Assembly: GCA_017398945.1 (NCBI GenBank)
Contig: JAFQES010000005.1
Coordinates: forward strand, 1 to 58,653
DNA from: Bacilli bacterium
GTDB lineage: Bacteria > Bacillota_I > Bacilli_A > RF39 > UBA660
Reading direction: 5' to 3'
DNA: 58,653 nucleotides
Part shown: piece after piece, positions 41,801 through 50,116 of the stretch
How the letters are laid out: every line of letters begins with the position of its first letter
Numbering within the stretch: position 1 is the stretch's first letter
Position numbers and translations under genes: made by a program
The notes under the pieces: generated by a model
Told to the model about the DNA's origin: nothing
The model's database searches: none
What the model saw: only the letters and a program-made list of their open reading frames with translations

Positions 41801-42663
41801 TTCTCCCATCTTGCATAAATTCCACACGGTAATATTAGGTTACTATCTTCCATTTTTATTCCTAATTCATCACTAGAAATAATTCCTTCGCATTTTTTGT
41901 TTACTGTCATATATAATATATCTTCTAAAACAGTTTTGGATAAACCGGTAGTATAAGAATTAATAATAAATAATAATGGATTATCTGAAAGTAATTGTGT
42001 ACATAAATATACTAATTCATACAAGCTATCTTCAATGTTCCATACTTCGCTTTTACTTCCTCTTCCAAAACTTGGAGGATCCATTAAAATAATATCGTAT
42101 TTATTTTCTCTTCTTATTTCCCTTTTGACAAATTTTAAGCAATCATCAATTAATAAGCGAATGTTTCTATTTTCTAAATTACAAGATTTTACATTTTCTT
42201 TGGCCCAGTCGACCATACCTTTAGATGCATCCACATGAACAACATCAGCATTTTCTTTTAAGGCAGCCATACTAGCGGCTCCCGTATAAGCAAATAAGTT
42301 AAGAACTTTCACTTTACGATTAGCATTTTTTATTACATCTCTTATTACATTCCAATTATAGGCTTGTTCTGGAAATAACCCAGTATGTTTAAAGCCCATT
42401 AATTTTAAATTAAAAGTCAAATCTCGATAATGAATTTGCCATGCATTTTTTAAACGTGGATTTTTAATATCCCACATTCCCCCGCCAGTTTTACTTCTCA
42501 TATAAATAGCATCAATATTATTCCATAATTCTGGTTTTTGTTTATCTTTCCAAATTATTTGAGGATCAGGCCTTAATAATTTGATTCCATTCCAACTTTC
42601 TAATTTCATACCACTAGCCATATCTAAAAGTTGATATTCTTTAAAATCATTAACATATTTCAT
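41788..42663 (-). CDS. Class I SAM-dependent rRNA methyltransferase (RlmI/RlmK-like)
   Basis: A 291-residue Rossmann methyltransferase. Motif I is VLNLFAYTGAASMAALKENADVVHVDASKGMVDWAKENV, motif IV is DPPSFGRGSKSEVW, the D-P-P-S-F of the RlmI/RlmL-C branch that makes m5C or m7G in 23S rRNA. The N-terminus has a short S1/PUA-like strand region. There is no PUA domain, so it is the short form. The gap of two bases to the upstream membrane gene suggests one transcript with it and uppS. Confidence 0.85.
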   Translation of the reverse strand: MKYVNDFKEYQLLDMASGMKLESWNGIKLLRPDPQIIWKDKQKPELWNNIDAIYMRSKTGGGMWDIKNPRLKNAWQIHYRDLTFNLKLMGFKHTGLFPEQAYNWNVIRDVIKNANRKVKVLNLFAYTGAASMAALKENADVVHVDASKGMVDWAKENVKSCNLENRNIRLLIDDCLKFVKREIRRENKYDIILMDPPSFGRGSKSEVWNIEDSLYELVYLCTQLLSDNPLLFIINSYTTGLSKTVLEDILYMTVNKKCEGIISSDELGIKMEDSNLILPCGIYARWEKMKK

Positions 42664-42665
42664 AA

Positions 42666-43187
42666 TTACCTCTTTAAGTATAGAATTAATGGGTCTATTA
42701 ATTCTAAAATTCCATTAATCAAGAAAAAATAACCAAACATTAATATTTGTACTTCGCTTTGGTAATATAAATTAATAGCAGTTAAAATACCAGTTAAAAT
42801 AAATACTCCTAAAGTAATTATTTGAACCTTCCATACTTTATTTTTTCGATCGTTATAAAAATCTGCTTTTTTTAGTCTTATTAAAGAAATTAATCCAACA
42901 AATAGCAAAAGTACTAACGCTAAATTTATCGGTTTATTTTCTAGAGCCAAATATAAGGCACAAGTAATAAGACTTATTAAAAATGTAGTAATGCTTTCCA
43001 TATCTTTATCTTTAGGACTTTTTATAAAACTACCAAAATTTATTAATGCAATAAAACCAAAGACAAAGCAAACTACTTCTTTAACATTTGTAATTCCTAT
43101 CATAGGTAACATTAATGTAATTGCTCCACTTATAATCATAAATATAGCAATAATTATTTCAATCAAATATTTTTGTTTTTTTTCCAT
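42666..43187 (-). CDS. DUF308/HdeD-like membrane protein
   Basis: A 173-residue protein with six predicted transmembrane helices arranged in pairs, with small-residue turns as in DUF308 (IISGAITLMLPMIGI, GYFFLINGILELIDPLI). Function unknown. It lies between uppS (1-base gap) and the rRNA methyltransferase (2-base gap) on the same strand; in Bacillus the gene after uppS is cdsA, but no CdsA motif is present here. Confidence 0.65.
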   Translation of the reverse strand: MEKKQKYLIEIIIAIFMIISGAITLMLPMIGITNVKEVVCFVFGFIALINFGSFIKSPKDKDMESITTFLISLITCALYLALENKPINLALVLLLFVGLISLIRLKKADFYNDRKNKVWKVQIITLGVFILTGILTAINLYYQSEVQILMFGYFFLINGILELIDPLILYLKR

Positions 43188-43188
43188 T

Positions 43189-43893
43189 TTAATCCTCCTT
43201 TATTTTGCCAAAGCGGCGATCTCTTTTATTATATTCTTCTAATGCTATATCAAAATCCTTTTCTTTAAAATCAGGAAAATAGGTTTTAGGAAAATAAAAT
43301 TCTGCATAACTAGCTTGCCACAACATAAATCCACTCAACCGATTTTCAGCACTTGTTCTTATAAGTAAATCTATTGGAGGCAATTCTTGATACAAGTATT
43401 TATTAAAAATATCTTTTGTGATAGGTAATTTTAAAGTACCATTGTTTACCTCTTCCACAAGTTTATTAGATGCATCTACTATTTCTTGTTGCCCATCATA
43501 GTTTAAACAAATATTAAGTATTCCTCGTGTATTATTACTTGTTTTTTCTTCAACCTCATCCATGACGGTAATTATCTCTTTAGGAAGCGGATACCCTCTA
43601 ATTCCAGAAAAAACGATTTTTATATTTTCTTCGGCCAATTCTTTTGCATATTTTTTTACTCCAACTAAAATTAAATTCATCAGAACATCTACTTCTTCTT
43701 TACTTCTCCCAAAATTTTCGGTAGAAAAAGCATATATACTAAAGACTTTAACCCCTTTATTTAAAATATATTTGCTTAGAGTCCTTAAATTTTTATAACC
43801 TTCTTCGTGTCCTTTGCTTCGTGACAATCCTCTTTCTTGGGCCCAACGTCCATTTCCATCCAAAATAAAAGCCACATGTTTCGGGATTTTCAT
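43189..43893 (-). CDS. uppS: Undecaprenyl diphosphate synthase (cis-prenyltransferase)
   Basis: Makes undecaprenyl diphosphate, the lipid carrier for wall and surface polymers. HVAFILDGNGRWAQERGLSRSKGHEEG contains the catalytic Asp and the P-loop-like region; FSTENFGRSKEEV and the C-terminal DLLIRTSAENRLSGFMLWQASYAEFYF, with the R-x5-R-x-S pattern, complete the signature. The usual Gly-Glu-Gln reads Ala-Glu-Asn, a mild change. I use the ATG at 43893 (GAGGTGGGCAAA upstream), 234 residues. Confidence 0.92.
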   Translation of the reverse strand: MKIPKHVAFILDGNGRWAQERGLSRSKGHEEGYKNLRTLSKYILNKGVKVFSIYAFSTENFGRSKEEVDVLMNLILVGVKKYAKELAEENIKIVFSGIRGYPLPKEIITVMDEVEEKTSNNTRGILNICLNYDGQQEIVDASNKLVEEVNNGTLKLPITKDIFNKYLYQELPPIDLLIRTSAENRLSGFMLWQASYAEFYFPKTYFPDFKEKDFDIALEEYNKRDRRFGKIKED

Positions 43894-43955
43894 TTTGCCC
43901 ACCTCTATATAAGTATATTATTAAAAAGAAAGTTAGTCAAATTTTAATCATTAAA

Positions 43956-43985
43956 TTGCAACATCTTAACGCAAAGTGTTATAAT
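43956..43985 (+). promoter_or_regulatory. Promoter of galE
   Basis: TTGCAA (43956-43961) and TATAAT (43980-43985) are 18 bases apart, with TG at 43977-43978 as an extended -10. GGAGATGA precedes the ATG at 44005. Confidence 0.75.
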
Positions 43986-44004
43986 TAATTTAGGAGATGA
44001 TTAA

Positions 44005-45012
44005 ATGAAAATATTAGTTACAGGTGGAGCTGGATATATCGGCTCACATACATGCGTAGAACTATTAAATAATGATTATGAATTAGTAATATTAGATAAT
44101 TTTTCTAACAGCAGCAAAGATGTTTTAGATAATATCAAAAAAATTACAAATAAAGATTTTACTTTTTATGAAGGAGATATGATTGATAAAAATTTACTTC
44201 AGACAATTTTTAACGAAAATGAAATAGAAGCAGTTATTGACTTTGCGGCATTCAAAGCAGTTGGAGAATCAGTTAGCAAACCAGTTGCTTACTATCAAAA
44301 TAATGTATCAACTATTTTAAATTTGCTTACTATAATGCAAGAACATAACGTTAAAAAGCTTGTTTTCTCTTCAAGCGCAACAGTTTATGGTAATCCTGCC
44401 AGCGTTCCAATTACTGAAGATTTCCCAATAGGAAATACGACAAACCCTTATGGGACTAGTAAGTTAATGGTTGAACAAATATTAAAGGATTTATATAATT
44501 CTGATAACTCTTGGGATATTGCCATTCTTAGATATTTTAACCCAGTAGGCGCCCATGAATCAGGCTTAATCGGCGAAGCTCCAATAGGGAAACCTAATAA
44601 TTTAATGCCATTTATTACTAAAGTTGCTAAAGGAGAACTTCCTAAATTAATGGTTTTTGGTAACGATTATAATACTGTTGACGGGACTGGAGTTAGAGAT
44701 TATATTCATGTTGTTGATTTAGCTATAGGGCATATTAAAGCCTTAGAAAAATTAAACAAAGAGAATAAAGGATTATTTATTTATAATTTAGGAACCGGTA
44801 CAGGCTATAGTGTATTACAATTAATTGAAACTTTTGAAAGAGTAAATAATATAAGGATTAACTATGAAATAACTGATCGACGTCCTGGAGATATTGATAG
44901 TTGTTATTCTGATCCTACTAAAAGTAAAAATGAATTAAATTTCCAAACAAAAAAATCACTTGATGATATGTGTAAGGATGCTTGGAATTTTGAAAAAAAT
45001 TATCATAAGTGA
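44005..45012 (+). CDS. galE: UDP-glucose 4-epimerase
   Basis: Interconverts UDP-glucose and UDP-galactose (Leloir pathway and surface sugars). TGGAGYIGSHTCVEL binds NAD; DFAAFKAVGESV, SSSATVYGNP, NPYGTSKLMVEQIL with the Tyr-Lys pair, and RYFNPVGAHESGLIGE follow in the family order. 335 residues, normal. Own promoter. Its end overlaps the convergent TasA-like gene by 10 bases. Confidence 0.95.
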   Translation: MKILVTGGAGYIGSHTCVELLNNDYELVILDNFSNSSKDVLDNIKKITNKDFTFYEGDMIDKNLLQTIFNENEIEAVIDFAAFKAVGESVSKPVAYYQNNVSTILNLLTIMQEHNVKKLVFSSSATVYGNPASVPITEDFPIGNTTNPYGTSKLMVEQILKDLYNSDNSWDIAILRYFNPVGAHESGLIGEAPIGKPNNLMPFITKVAKGELPKLMVFGNDYNTVDGTGVRDYIHVVDLAIGHIKALEKLNKENKGLFIYNLGTGTGYSVLQLIETFERVNNIRINYEITDRRPGDIDSCYSDPTKSKNELNFQTKKSLDDMCKDAWNFEKNYHK

Positions 45013-45626
45013 TTTTCGGTTGCCACTGCTTCCATGAAAACTATCGATTTAAAAGTTTTCTCCATAACCTCGTTGGTTGATTCTTTTGAAACCCACATTC
45101 TAAGTTCATATGTTTTAGATTCAGTTGGATTTAATACTCCACTTGATAAAATATATGAATTTTTTATTTGATCATTATTTTCAATCTCTATTTCATTTTT
45201 TATTGAACTATCAATCGTAACACTTGTCATATCATCAATCAATTGAGGCCCCCAAGTTATATTATCATCTACTCTACTAACAAAAATTTTTAAATTTTTT
45301 TCTGGTAAATCATTACTTACAAAAGAGCTTAAATATAATTTATAACTTGCTGCTAATGTGCATTCATTTTTTATAGTAACTTTATAGGGAGAAAGTTGTT
45401 TACCAAAATCATCATCAATAGGATAAGCATTAGGCAAGTTAATGCTAGTTGATTTTTTTTCTGCATCTAAATCATTGTAAGTTATATTTAAACACCCAGA
45501 AGCTACTAAATTTGTTCCGCTTTGTTTTTCTGTTATTATCCATAATGCATAACTACGTCCTATAGACGTAACAACAACTAATAATGACATAATAATCGTA
45601 ATACATATTTTATACCTTAGTCTCAT
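45003..45626 (-). CDS. TasA/camelysin-like exported protein
   Basis: A 207-residue secreted protein with an N-terminal signal (KICITIIMSLLVVVTSIGRSYALWI). The SYALW motif at the cleavage region, followed by SGTNLVASGCLNITYND, is typical of TasA/CalY proteins processed by SipW-type signal peptidase, which form matrix fibres or spore-coat-associated protein. The rest is beta-rich (YPIDDDFGKQLSPYKVTIKNECTLAASYKLYLSSF). No sipW or tapA is nearby. It overlaps galE by 10 bases. Confidence 0.6.
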   Translation of the reverse strand: MRLRYKICITIIMSLLVVVTSIGRSYALWIITEKQSGTNLVASGCLNITYNDLDAEKKSTSINLPNAYPIDDDFGKQLSPYKVTIKNECTLAASYKLYLSSFVSNDLPEKNLKIFVSRVDDNITWGPQLIDDMTSVTIDSSIKNEIEIENNDQIKNSYILSSGVLNPTESKTYELRMWVSKESTNEVMEKTFKSIVFMEAVATENHL

Positions 45627-45674
45627 AACAATCTCCTACTATGTTAATTATATCGTGTTTTTGTTAAATTGCAA

Positions 45675-45701
45675 ATAAAAAAGCAATATTAAATTGCTTT
45701 T
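45675..45701 (-). terminator. Terminator of miaB
   Basis: AAAAGCAAT (45679-45687) and ATTGCTTTT (45693-45701), 9-bp stem, 5-base loop, T-run on the minus strand. The miaB stop codon lies inside the hairpin. Confidence 0.7.
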
Positions 45702-47089
45702 CCATCTAAACTAAAACTCTTGGCATCAGTAATTTTTACTGCAATTATTTTTCCAATGTTATCTTTATTAGTAATTACATTAACTAATTTCATTGTTTCA
45801 GTATACCCATACAATTTTGAATTATCTTTTTCACTCTTTCCTAATAAGAGAACTTTTTCTATTTTGCCAACATACTTATAATTATTTTCTAAAGAATATT
45901 TATTAATAACTTCATTTAACCTTTGTAAACGCGATTCTTTTTCAGAATAGGTTATTTCATCTTTAATTTTACTAGCTGGTGTGCCTTCTCTTGGCGAGTA
46001 AATAAATGTAAAAGCGCTATCATATCGACATTTATTTACAATATCTAATGTTTCTAAAAAATCTTCTTCAGTCTCATTAGGAAAACCGACGATAATATCC
46101 GTAGTTACAGCTACATTAGGAATTTTTTCTTTTATTTTATTAAATAATGTTAAATATTCCTTTTTAGTATATCTTCGGCCCATTAATTTTAAAATTCGAT
46201 CAGAACCACTTTGTAATGGCAAATGTACGTATGGCATTATATTTTCATATTTAGCAATTAAAGATATCATTTCATCTGTAAAATCCCAAGGATGAGATGT
46301 CACGAATCTAACACGTGGAATACCTATTTTAGCAACATTTTCTAATAATGTACTAAAATCATATGATTCATCTAGATCTTTGCCATAAGCATTAACATTT
46401 TGACCTAATAAAGTCACTTCTTGGTAACCTAAAGCTTTTAACTCCCTAACTTCGTCTAAAATATTTTCCATTTTTCTACTTCTTTGCTTTCCTCTTGTGA
46501 AAGGAACTATACAATAAGTACAAAACTTATCACAACCATACATAATGTTTACCCAAGCAGTTATTTTAGAATCCCTACTATATTTAACATTTTCATAAAC
46601 ATTTCCTTCATATGAATAGACATTGATATTTAATTTTTTGTTGGCTTCCAAAATCATATTAGGAAGTTCATGAATATTATGAGTACCAAAAACGATATCC
46701 ACATAAGAATGTTTAGTTTTGATTTCGTTAGCAACACTTTCTTCTTGGCTCATACATCCACCTATAGCGATTATAAGTTCTGGTTTTTCTCTTTTTAAAT
46801 GCTTACATCTTCCTAAAAATCCAAATACCTTATCATGGGCATTTTCTCTAATTGCACAAGTATTTAAAACTACTATATCAGCTTCAGTTAACTCTTCAGT
46901 TACTGTAAATCCAAATTCTTCAAGATACTTTCTTATTTGCTCAGAATCATGCACATTCATTTGGCAGCCATAGGTTCTTAAAAAATATTTCTTCCCTTCA
47001 AAACTATTAGGAATATTATTTTCTAAATTAATATGTTCTACTTTATTATTTGTTCTAATTTTAGCTTCTTTCATATTTGGTAAATTCAT
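45689..47089 (-). CDS. miaB: tRNA-2-methylthio-N6-dimethylallyladenosine synthase
   Basis: Radical-SAM methylthiotransferase acting on A37 of tRNAs reading UNN codons. Two Fe-S clusters: the first with Cys in RTYGCQMNVHDSE, LNTCAIRENA and GGCMSQ; the radical-SAM cluster with the CxxxCxxC motif in YGCDKFCTYCIVPFTRG. A TRAM domain follows (about 400-466, KVLLLGKSEKD). I use the ATG at 47089; the GTG three codons earlier lies inside the ribosome-binding site GAGGTGAGTGA. 466 residues, normal. Confidence 0.95.
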   Translation of the reverse strand: MNLPNMKEAKIRTNNKVEHINLENNIPNSFEGKKYFLRTYGCQMNVHDSEQIRKYLEEFGFTVTEELTEADIVVLNTCAIRENAHDKVFGFLGRCKHLKREKPELIIAIGGCMSQEESVANEIKTKHSYVDIVFGTHNIHELPNMILEANKKLNINVYSYEGNVYENVKYSRDSKITAWVNIMYGCDKFCTYCIVPFTRGKQRSRKMENILDEVRELKALGYQEVTLLGQNVNAYGKDLDESYDFSTLLENVAKIGIPRVRFVTSHPWDFTDEMISLIAKYENIMPYVHLPLQSGSDRILKLMGRRYTKKEYLTLFNKIKEKIPNVAVTTDIIVGFPNETEEDFLETLDIVNKCRYDSAFTFIYSPREGTPASKIKDEITYSEKESRLQRLNEVINKYSLENNYKYVGKIEKVLLLGKSEKDNSKLYGYTETMKLVNVITNKDNIGKIIAVKITDAKSFSLDGKAI

Positions 47090-47123
47090 TTTAATCACTC
47101 ACCTCTTAACGCATGTATTATAA

Positions 47124-47151
47124 CAAAAAAAGAAGACTAATTAAAGTCTTC
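47124..47151 (-). terminator. Terminator of serS
   Basis: GAAGACT (47132-47138) and AGTCTTC (47145-47151), 7-bp stem, followed by seven T on the minus strand, just past the serS stop. Confidence 0.75.
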
Positions 47152-47159
47152 AAATAAAA

Positions 47160-48449
47160 TTATTTTTTATTAGGATAAATAACTTCTAAACCACCCATAT
47201 ATGGTTGTAATGCTTTAGGAATATTAACACTTCCATCAGCGTTAACATTATTTTCTAAAACAGCTATCATACCTCTTGGAGAAGCGATTACAGTATTATT
47301 AAGCGTCGATAAATAATAATTTCCATTTTCCCCTTTAGCTTTAATTCCTAATCGTCTTGCTTGAGCATCTCCTAGAGTTGAACAAGAACCAACCTCAAAG
47401 TATTTTTGTTGTCTTGGACTCCAAGCTTCAACATCACAAGATTTAACTTTTAAATCTGCCAAATCTCCACTACAACATTCTAGTGTGCGTACTGGAACAT
47501 CTAAACTACGGAAAAATTCTACTGTATACTTCCACATTTTATTATACCAATCCATAGCTTCTTCTGGTTTACATAAAACCACCATTTCTTGTTTTTCAAA
47601 TTGGTGAACACGATATAATCCTCTTTCTTCCAAGCCATGAGCCCCAACCTCTTTTCTAAAACATGGCGAATATGATGTTAAGGCAATCGGAAGTTCTGCT
47701 TCTTTAACAATTTGTCCTTTAAATTTACCAATCATAGAATGTTCAGATGTACCAATTAAATATAAATCCTCCCCCTCTATTTTATACATCATCGCATCCA
47801 TTTCCGCAAATGACATTACGCCAGTAACTACATCACTACGAATCATAAATGGAGGGACGCAATAAATAAAGCCTTTATCAATCATAAAATCTCTAGCATA
47901 AGAAATCATTGCTGAATGTAGTCTTGCTATATCTCCCATTAAATAATAAAAGCCATTACCACTAGTTCTTCCTGCACTTTCTTTATCTAACCCAGCTAAA
48001 GATTCACATATATCAGCGTGATATGGGATTTCGTAATTTGGAACAAATGGTTCGCCGAACCTTTCAATTTCTACATTTTCACTATCATCTTTACCAACTG
48101 GTACTGAATCATCAATAATGTTAGGAATTTGATACATTAATTCTTTTAATTTATTAGCAAGCAATCCTTCTTTTTCTTCAATTTCCACTAACTCATTATT
48201 GATTTGCATAACTTCAGCCTTTTTCCTTTCCGCTTCTTCTTTTTGACCATTTTTAAAACATATTCCAATTTCATTACTTATTTGATTTCTTTTATTTCTT
48301 AGTTCGTCGCCTTTTAATTGATTTTCTCTTCTTTCTTGATCCACTTCCAAAATAGTGTCCAACATTGGTATTTTCTCTTCTTGAAATTTCTTTTGTAAAT
48401 TTGTAATAACTTTGTCCTTTTCTTCTCTGATTAATTTAATATCTATCAT
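47160..48449 (-). CDS. serS: Seryl-tRNA synthetase
   Basis: Charges tRNA-Ser. N-terminal coiled-coil arm (about 25-105), then the class II core with motif 2 FRKEVGAHGLEERGLYRVHQFEKQEMV and motif 3 GGLEVIYPNK preceded by NTVIASPRGMIAVLENN. 429 residues, normal length. It starts within the stop of the upstream HD gene (ATGA overlap), and both are under the T-box leader at 48926-49146, so they are induced when serine is short. Confidence 0.96.
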   Translation of the reverse strand: MIDIKLIREEKDKVITNLQKKFQEEKIPMLDTILEVDQERRENQLKGDELRNKRNQISNEIGICFKNGQKEEAERKKAEVMQINNELVEIEEKEGLLANKLKELMYQIPNIIDDSVPVGKDDSENVEIERFGEPFVPNYEIPYHADICESLAGLDKESAGRTSGNGFYYLMGDIARLHSAMISYARDFMIDKGFIYCVPPFMIRSDVVTGVMSFAEMDAMMYKIEGEDLYLIGTSEHSMIGKFKGQIVKEAELPIALTSYSPCFRKEVGAHGLEERGLYRVHQFEKQEMVVLCKPEEAMDWYNKMWKYTVEFFRSLDVPVRTLECCSGDLADLKVKSCDVEAWSPRQQKYFEVGSCSTLGDAQARRLGIKAKGENGNYYLSTLNNTVIASPRGMIAVLENNVNADGSVNIPKALQPYMGGLEVIYPNKK

Positions 48450-48925
48450 AGTAATTCCTTCCTTCTTTTTTCAATTTTTATTTTAGCGTTTATATACTTT
48501 TCGTTTTCTATTAACCCACTTAATCTTTCTTCATTCATATTATGAGTTATATCAGCAAGTTTTATATCAAGAGCAACAGTATTGTCTGATAAGATTAATC
48601 GATCAATATACTCATCATATGTTTCAAAAGCTTTTTTCGTTAATAACATTATTGCTTCAATATACGATTCTCTAAAACCTAGAATTGCTAAATCTTTAGC
48701 AGTAATTTTAGTATCTTCAATTACATCATGTAACAACCCAACAGAATATCTCATCTCATCTTGAAAATTTCTTGCTACACTATATAAATAGTTTAAGTGA
48801 CATTCTCCGTTTTTATCAGTTATTGTTTCAAATAAATAATTAACTAACTTTTCTGCTTTTGCAGATTGTTTACCTTCTAAAGTTATTTCCATAACAAGAG
48901 ATTCCGGGATGATATCTTTTAACAA
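48446..48925 (-). CDS. HD-domain protein (RelA/SpoT hydrolase-like), co-transcribed with serS
   Basis: A 159-residue protein with an HD phosphohydrolase domain: KAEKLVNYLFETITDKNG, VGLLHDVIEDTKITAKDL (the H-D pair) and LDIKLADITHNMNEERL (second Asp), the pattern of small (p)ppGpp or nucleotide hydrolases of the SpoT/MESH1 type. There is no synthetase domain. I place the start at the TTG at 48925, behind AAAGGTGGTGAAACA; the longer frame runs into the T-box terminator. It shares the serine T-box with serS, an unusual link between uncharged tRNA-Ser and a possible alarmone hydrolase. Confidence 0.75.
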   Translation of the reverse strand: MLKDIIPESLVMEITLEGKQSAKAEKLVNYLFETITDKNGECHLNYLYSVARNFQDEMRYSVGLLHDVIEDTKITAKDLAILGFRESYIEAIMLLTKKAFETYDEYIDRLILSDNTVALDIKLADITHNMNEERLSGLIENEKYINAKIKIEKRRKELL

Positions 48926-49146
48926 TGTTTCACCACCTTTAAAATAAAAAAGACACCACACTTTGCTAGGAGCAAAAAATGCGGTGCCATCCTTACTTTT
49001 ACTTAATTTTTAGCTAACGGTTTTACCCGGGATATATTAAATCCATTTGAAAAGTAGATTCGTTAAGTTAAATTTATTAGTTTCCACCAAACACTAATTC
49101 TCTAGAAAATTGATACTTAATTACTAGTCTTTTCGCTTCATTTTAC
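48926..49146 (-). promoter_or_regulatory. T-box riboswitch (serine) upstream of the HD-serS operon
   Basis: Tandem stem I, antiterminator and terminator of a T-box leader, read on the minus strand. Stem I has AGAGA (about 49104), GGTGG and the base helix GAAAAG/CTTTTC. The specifier loop ends GAATCTA, giving TCT, a serine codon. The T-box itself reads GGATGGCACCGCA; its TGGC can pair with the GCCA 3' end of the tRNA-Ser seen at 25596. The competing terminator ends in a T-run (about 48951-48958). Uncharged tRNA-Ser should allow read-through into the HD-serS operon. Confidence 0.9.
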
Positions 49147-49152
49147 TTACTT

Positions 49153-49181
49153 AATATATCATTTATAAAAATATTTTTCAA
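49153..49181 (-). promoter_or_regulatory. Promoter of the T-box operon
   Basis: On the minus strand TTGAAA (49176-49181) and TATATT (49153-49158), 17 bases apart, about 7 bases before the leader start. Confidence 0.65.
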
Positions 49182-49223
49182 GCCTTTTGACCTAATTACA
49201 TAATAATTACTAGTTTATTCTAA

Positions 49224-49466
49224 TTAAAACATTTTATCTACGCCTTTTGGTACTTCATCATTAACAATTTTAGAAATTATTTTCTCCTCTTGCTCAGCAC
49301 TAACTTTTTTACCTGTCATTTTACTTAAAGTTTGAATTATTTCTTTTAAAGTTTTTTCATCTTTCATATTTCCGTTTTGTAGTTTTTGGGCCAAATTCAA
49401 AATAGTATTTTTATCAACCTTTGTTTTTTTCTCTACCTTTTTAAAAAATCCATCATTAAATGCCAT
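49224..49466 (-). CDS. spoVIF: SpoVIF-like sporulation protein
   Basis: An 80-residue protein that matches the short stage VI sporulation protein F family along its whole length: FFKKVEKKTKVDKNTILNLAQKLQNGNMKDEKTLKEIIQTLSKMTGKKVSAEQEEKIISKIVNDEVPKG. In Bacillus spoVIF is a late mother-cell gene that supports GerE-dependent coat genes. The pattern E-K-K-T, K-D-E-K-T and V-S-x-E-x-E-x-K-I is diagnostic. GGAGG precedes the ATG. It follows the T-box operon promoter region; transcription is separate. Confidence 0.8.
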   Translation of the reverse strand: MAFNDGFFKKVEKKTKVDKNTILNLAQKLQNGNMKDEKTLKEIIQTLSKMTGKKVSAEQEEKIISKIVNDEVPKGVDKMF

Positions 49467-49509
49467 GAGTAAACCTCCTAATTTAATATATGTAAGACAA
49501 ATAAAAAAG

Positions 49510-49722
49510 TTATTTTAAATCTTCATAAAATAACTCATCAGGTTTCATCTCAAATATTTCTGCTATTTTTTTTGCCATCTTATAGTAAAGATTTCGATTA
49601 CCATTTTCTATCTGCCAATAATATGCTTTACTAATATTAAGCTTTTGCGCCATATCTAAATATGATAAATTGTTTTTTATTCTTATTGATTCTAATTTTA
49701 TTAATTTACTTTTTTTATTCAT
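49510..49722 (-). CDS. Small XRE-family HTH protein
   Basis: A 70-residue HTH with KLESIRIKNNLSYLDMAQKLNISKAYYWQIENGNRNLYYKMAKKIAEIFEMKPDELFYED, paralogous to the gene at 36750 (shared YYWQIENG-x-RNLYY and KPD-(D/E)-LF). GAGGGAAG precedes the ATG. Upstream of spoVIF and divergent from another small HTH gene. A regulator of unknown targets. Confidence 0.75.
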   Translation of the reverse strand: MNKKSKLIKLESIRIKNNLSYLDMAQKLNISKAYYWQIENGNRNLYYKMAKKIAEIFEMKPDELFYEDLK

Positions 49723-49838
49723 TTATCTTCCCTCTATTAAAGAATAAAACATTTTTATTATTTTGTCAATTTCATCAAGTTATAACTAGGTGGACTTTTT
49801 TGCTATTAGGAAATATATTTTAATAAAGGAATGATGTA

Positions 49839-50102
49839 ATGACAACAAAGCAGTTAATTGGTCAAAACTTGAAATATATAAGATATAAAACTGGCCTTTC
49901 ACAAGAGGAATTTTATACTTCGCATAATCTTTCCTTTAAATATCTAGCAAGTGTTGAACGTGGCGAAGTAAATGTAACTGTTGATTTTCTAGATAGACTT
50001 GCAAAGAAATTAAAAGTGAATGTCAGTGAATTTTTTATTCAAGATAAAAAAAGAATAATAAAACAAAAGCGTATTGATTCAAAAATCATATCAAATCAAT
50101 AA
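49839..50102 (+). CDS. Small XRE-family HTH protein with basic tail
   Basis: An 87-residue HTH (LKYIRYKTGLSQEEFYTSHNLSFKYLASVERGEVNVTVDFLDRLAKKLKVNVSEFF) followed by a Lys/Arg-rich tail (KKRIIKQKRID). AAAGGAATGATG precedes the ATG. Its last codons form the first arm of the terminator it shares with der. Divergent from the preceding XRE gene, like the pair at 36286-36935. Confidence 0.75.
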   Translation: MTTKQLIGQNLKYIRYKTGLSQEEFYTSHNLSFKYLASVERGEVNVTVDFLDRLAKKLKVNVSEFFIQDKKRIIKQKRIDSKIISNQ

Positions 50103-50116
50103 CGCTTTTTATTTTT
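50065..50116. terminator. Bidirectional terminator between the XRE gene and der
   Basis: AAAAGCGTATTGATT (50065-50079) pairs with AATCAATAACGCTTTT (50094-50109) with one bulged base and a 14-base loop; A/T runs flank both sides. It includes the last codons of the XRE gene and the stop of der. Confidence 0.75.

Noticed and set aside
41729-41827. Longer N-terminus for SpoVS
   Set aside because: It overlaps the methyltransferase gene and terminator, and a perfect GGAGG precedes the internal ATG where the SpoVS family starts.
49170-49195. CtsR operator in front of the T-box operon
   Set aside because: AGGTCAAA is followed by CTTGAAA after three bases, which does not match the direct heptad repeat RGTCAAA well enough, and the second half is the -35 box.
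36286-50102. Prophage or integrated element suggested by XRE regulators
   Set aside because: No integrase, structural phage gene or attachment site is visible; all flanking genes are conserved chromosomal genes.
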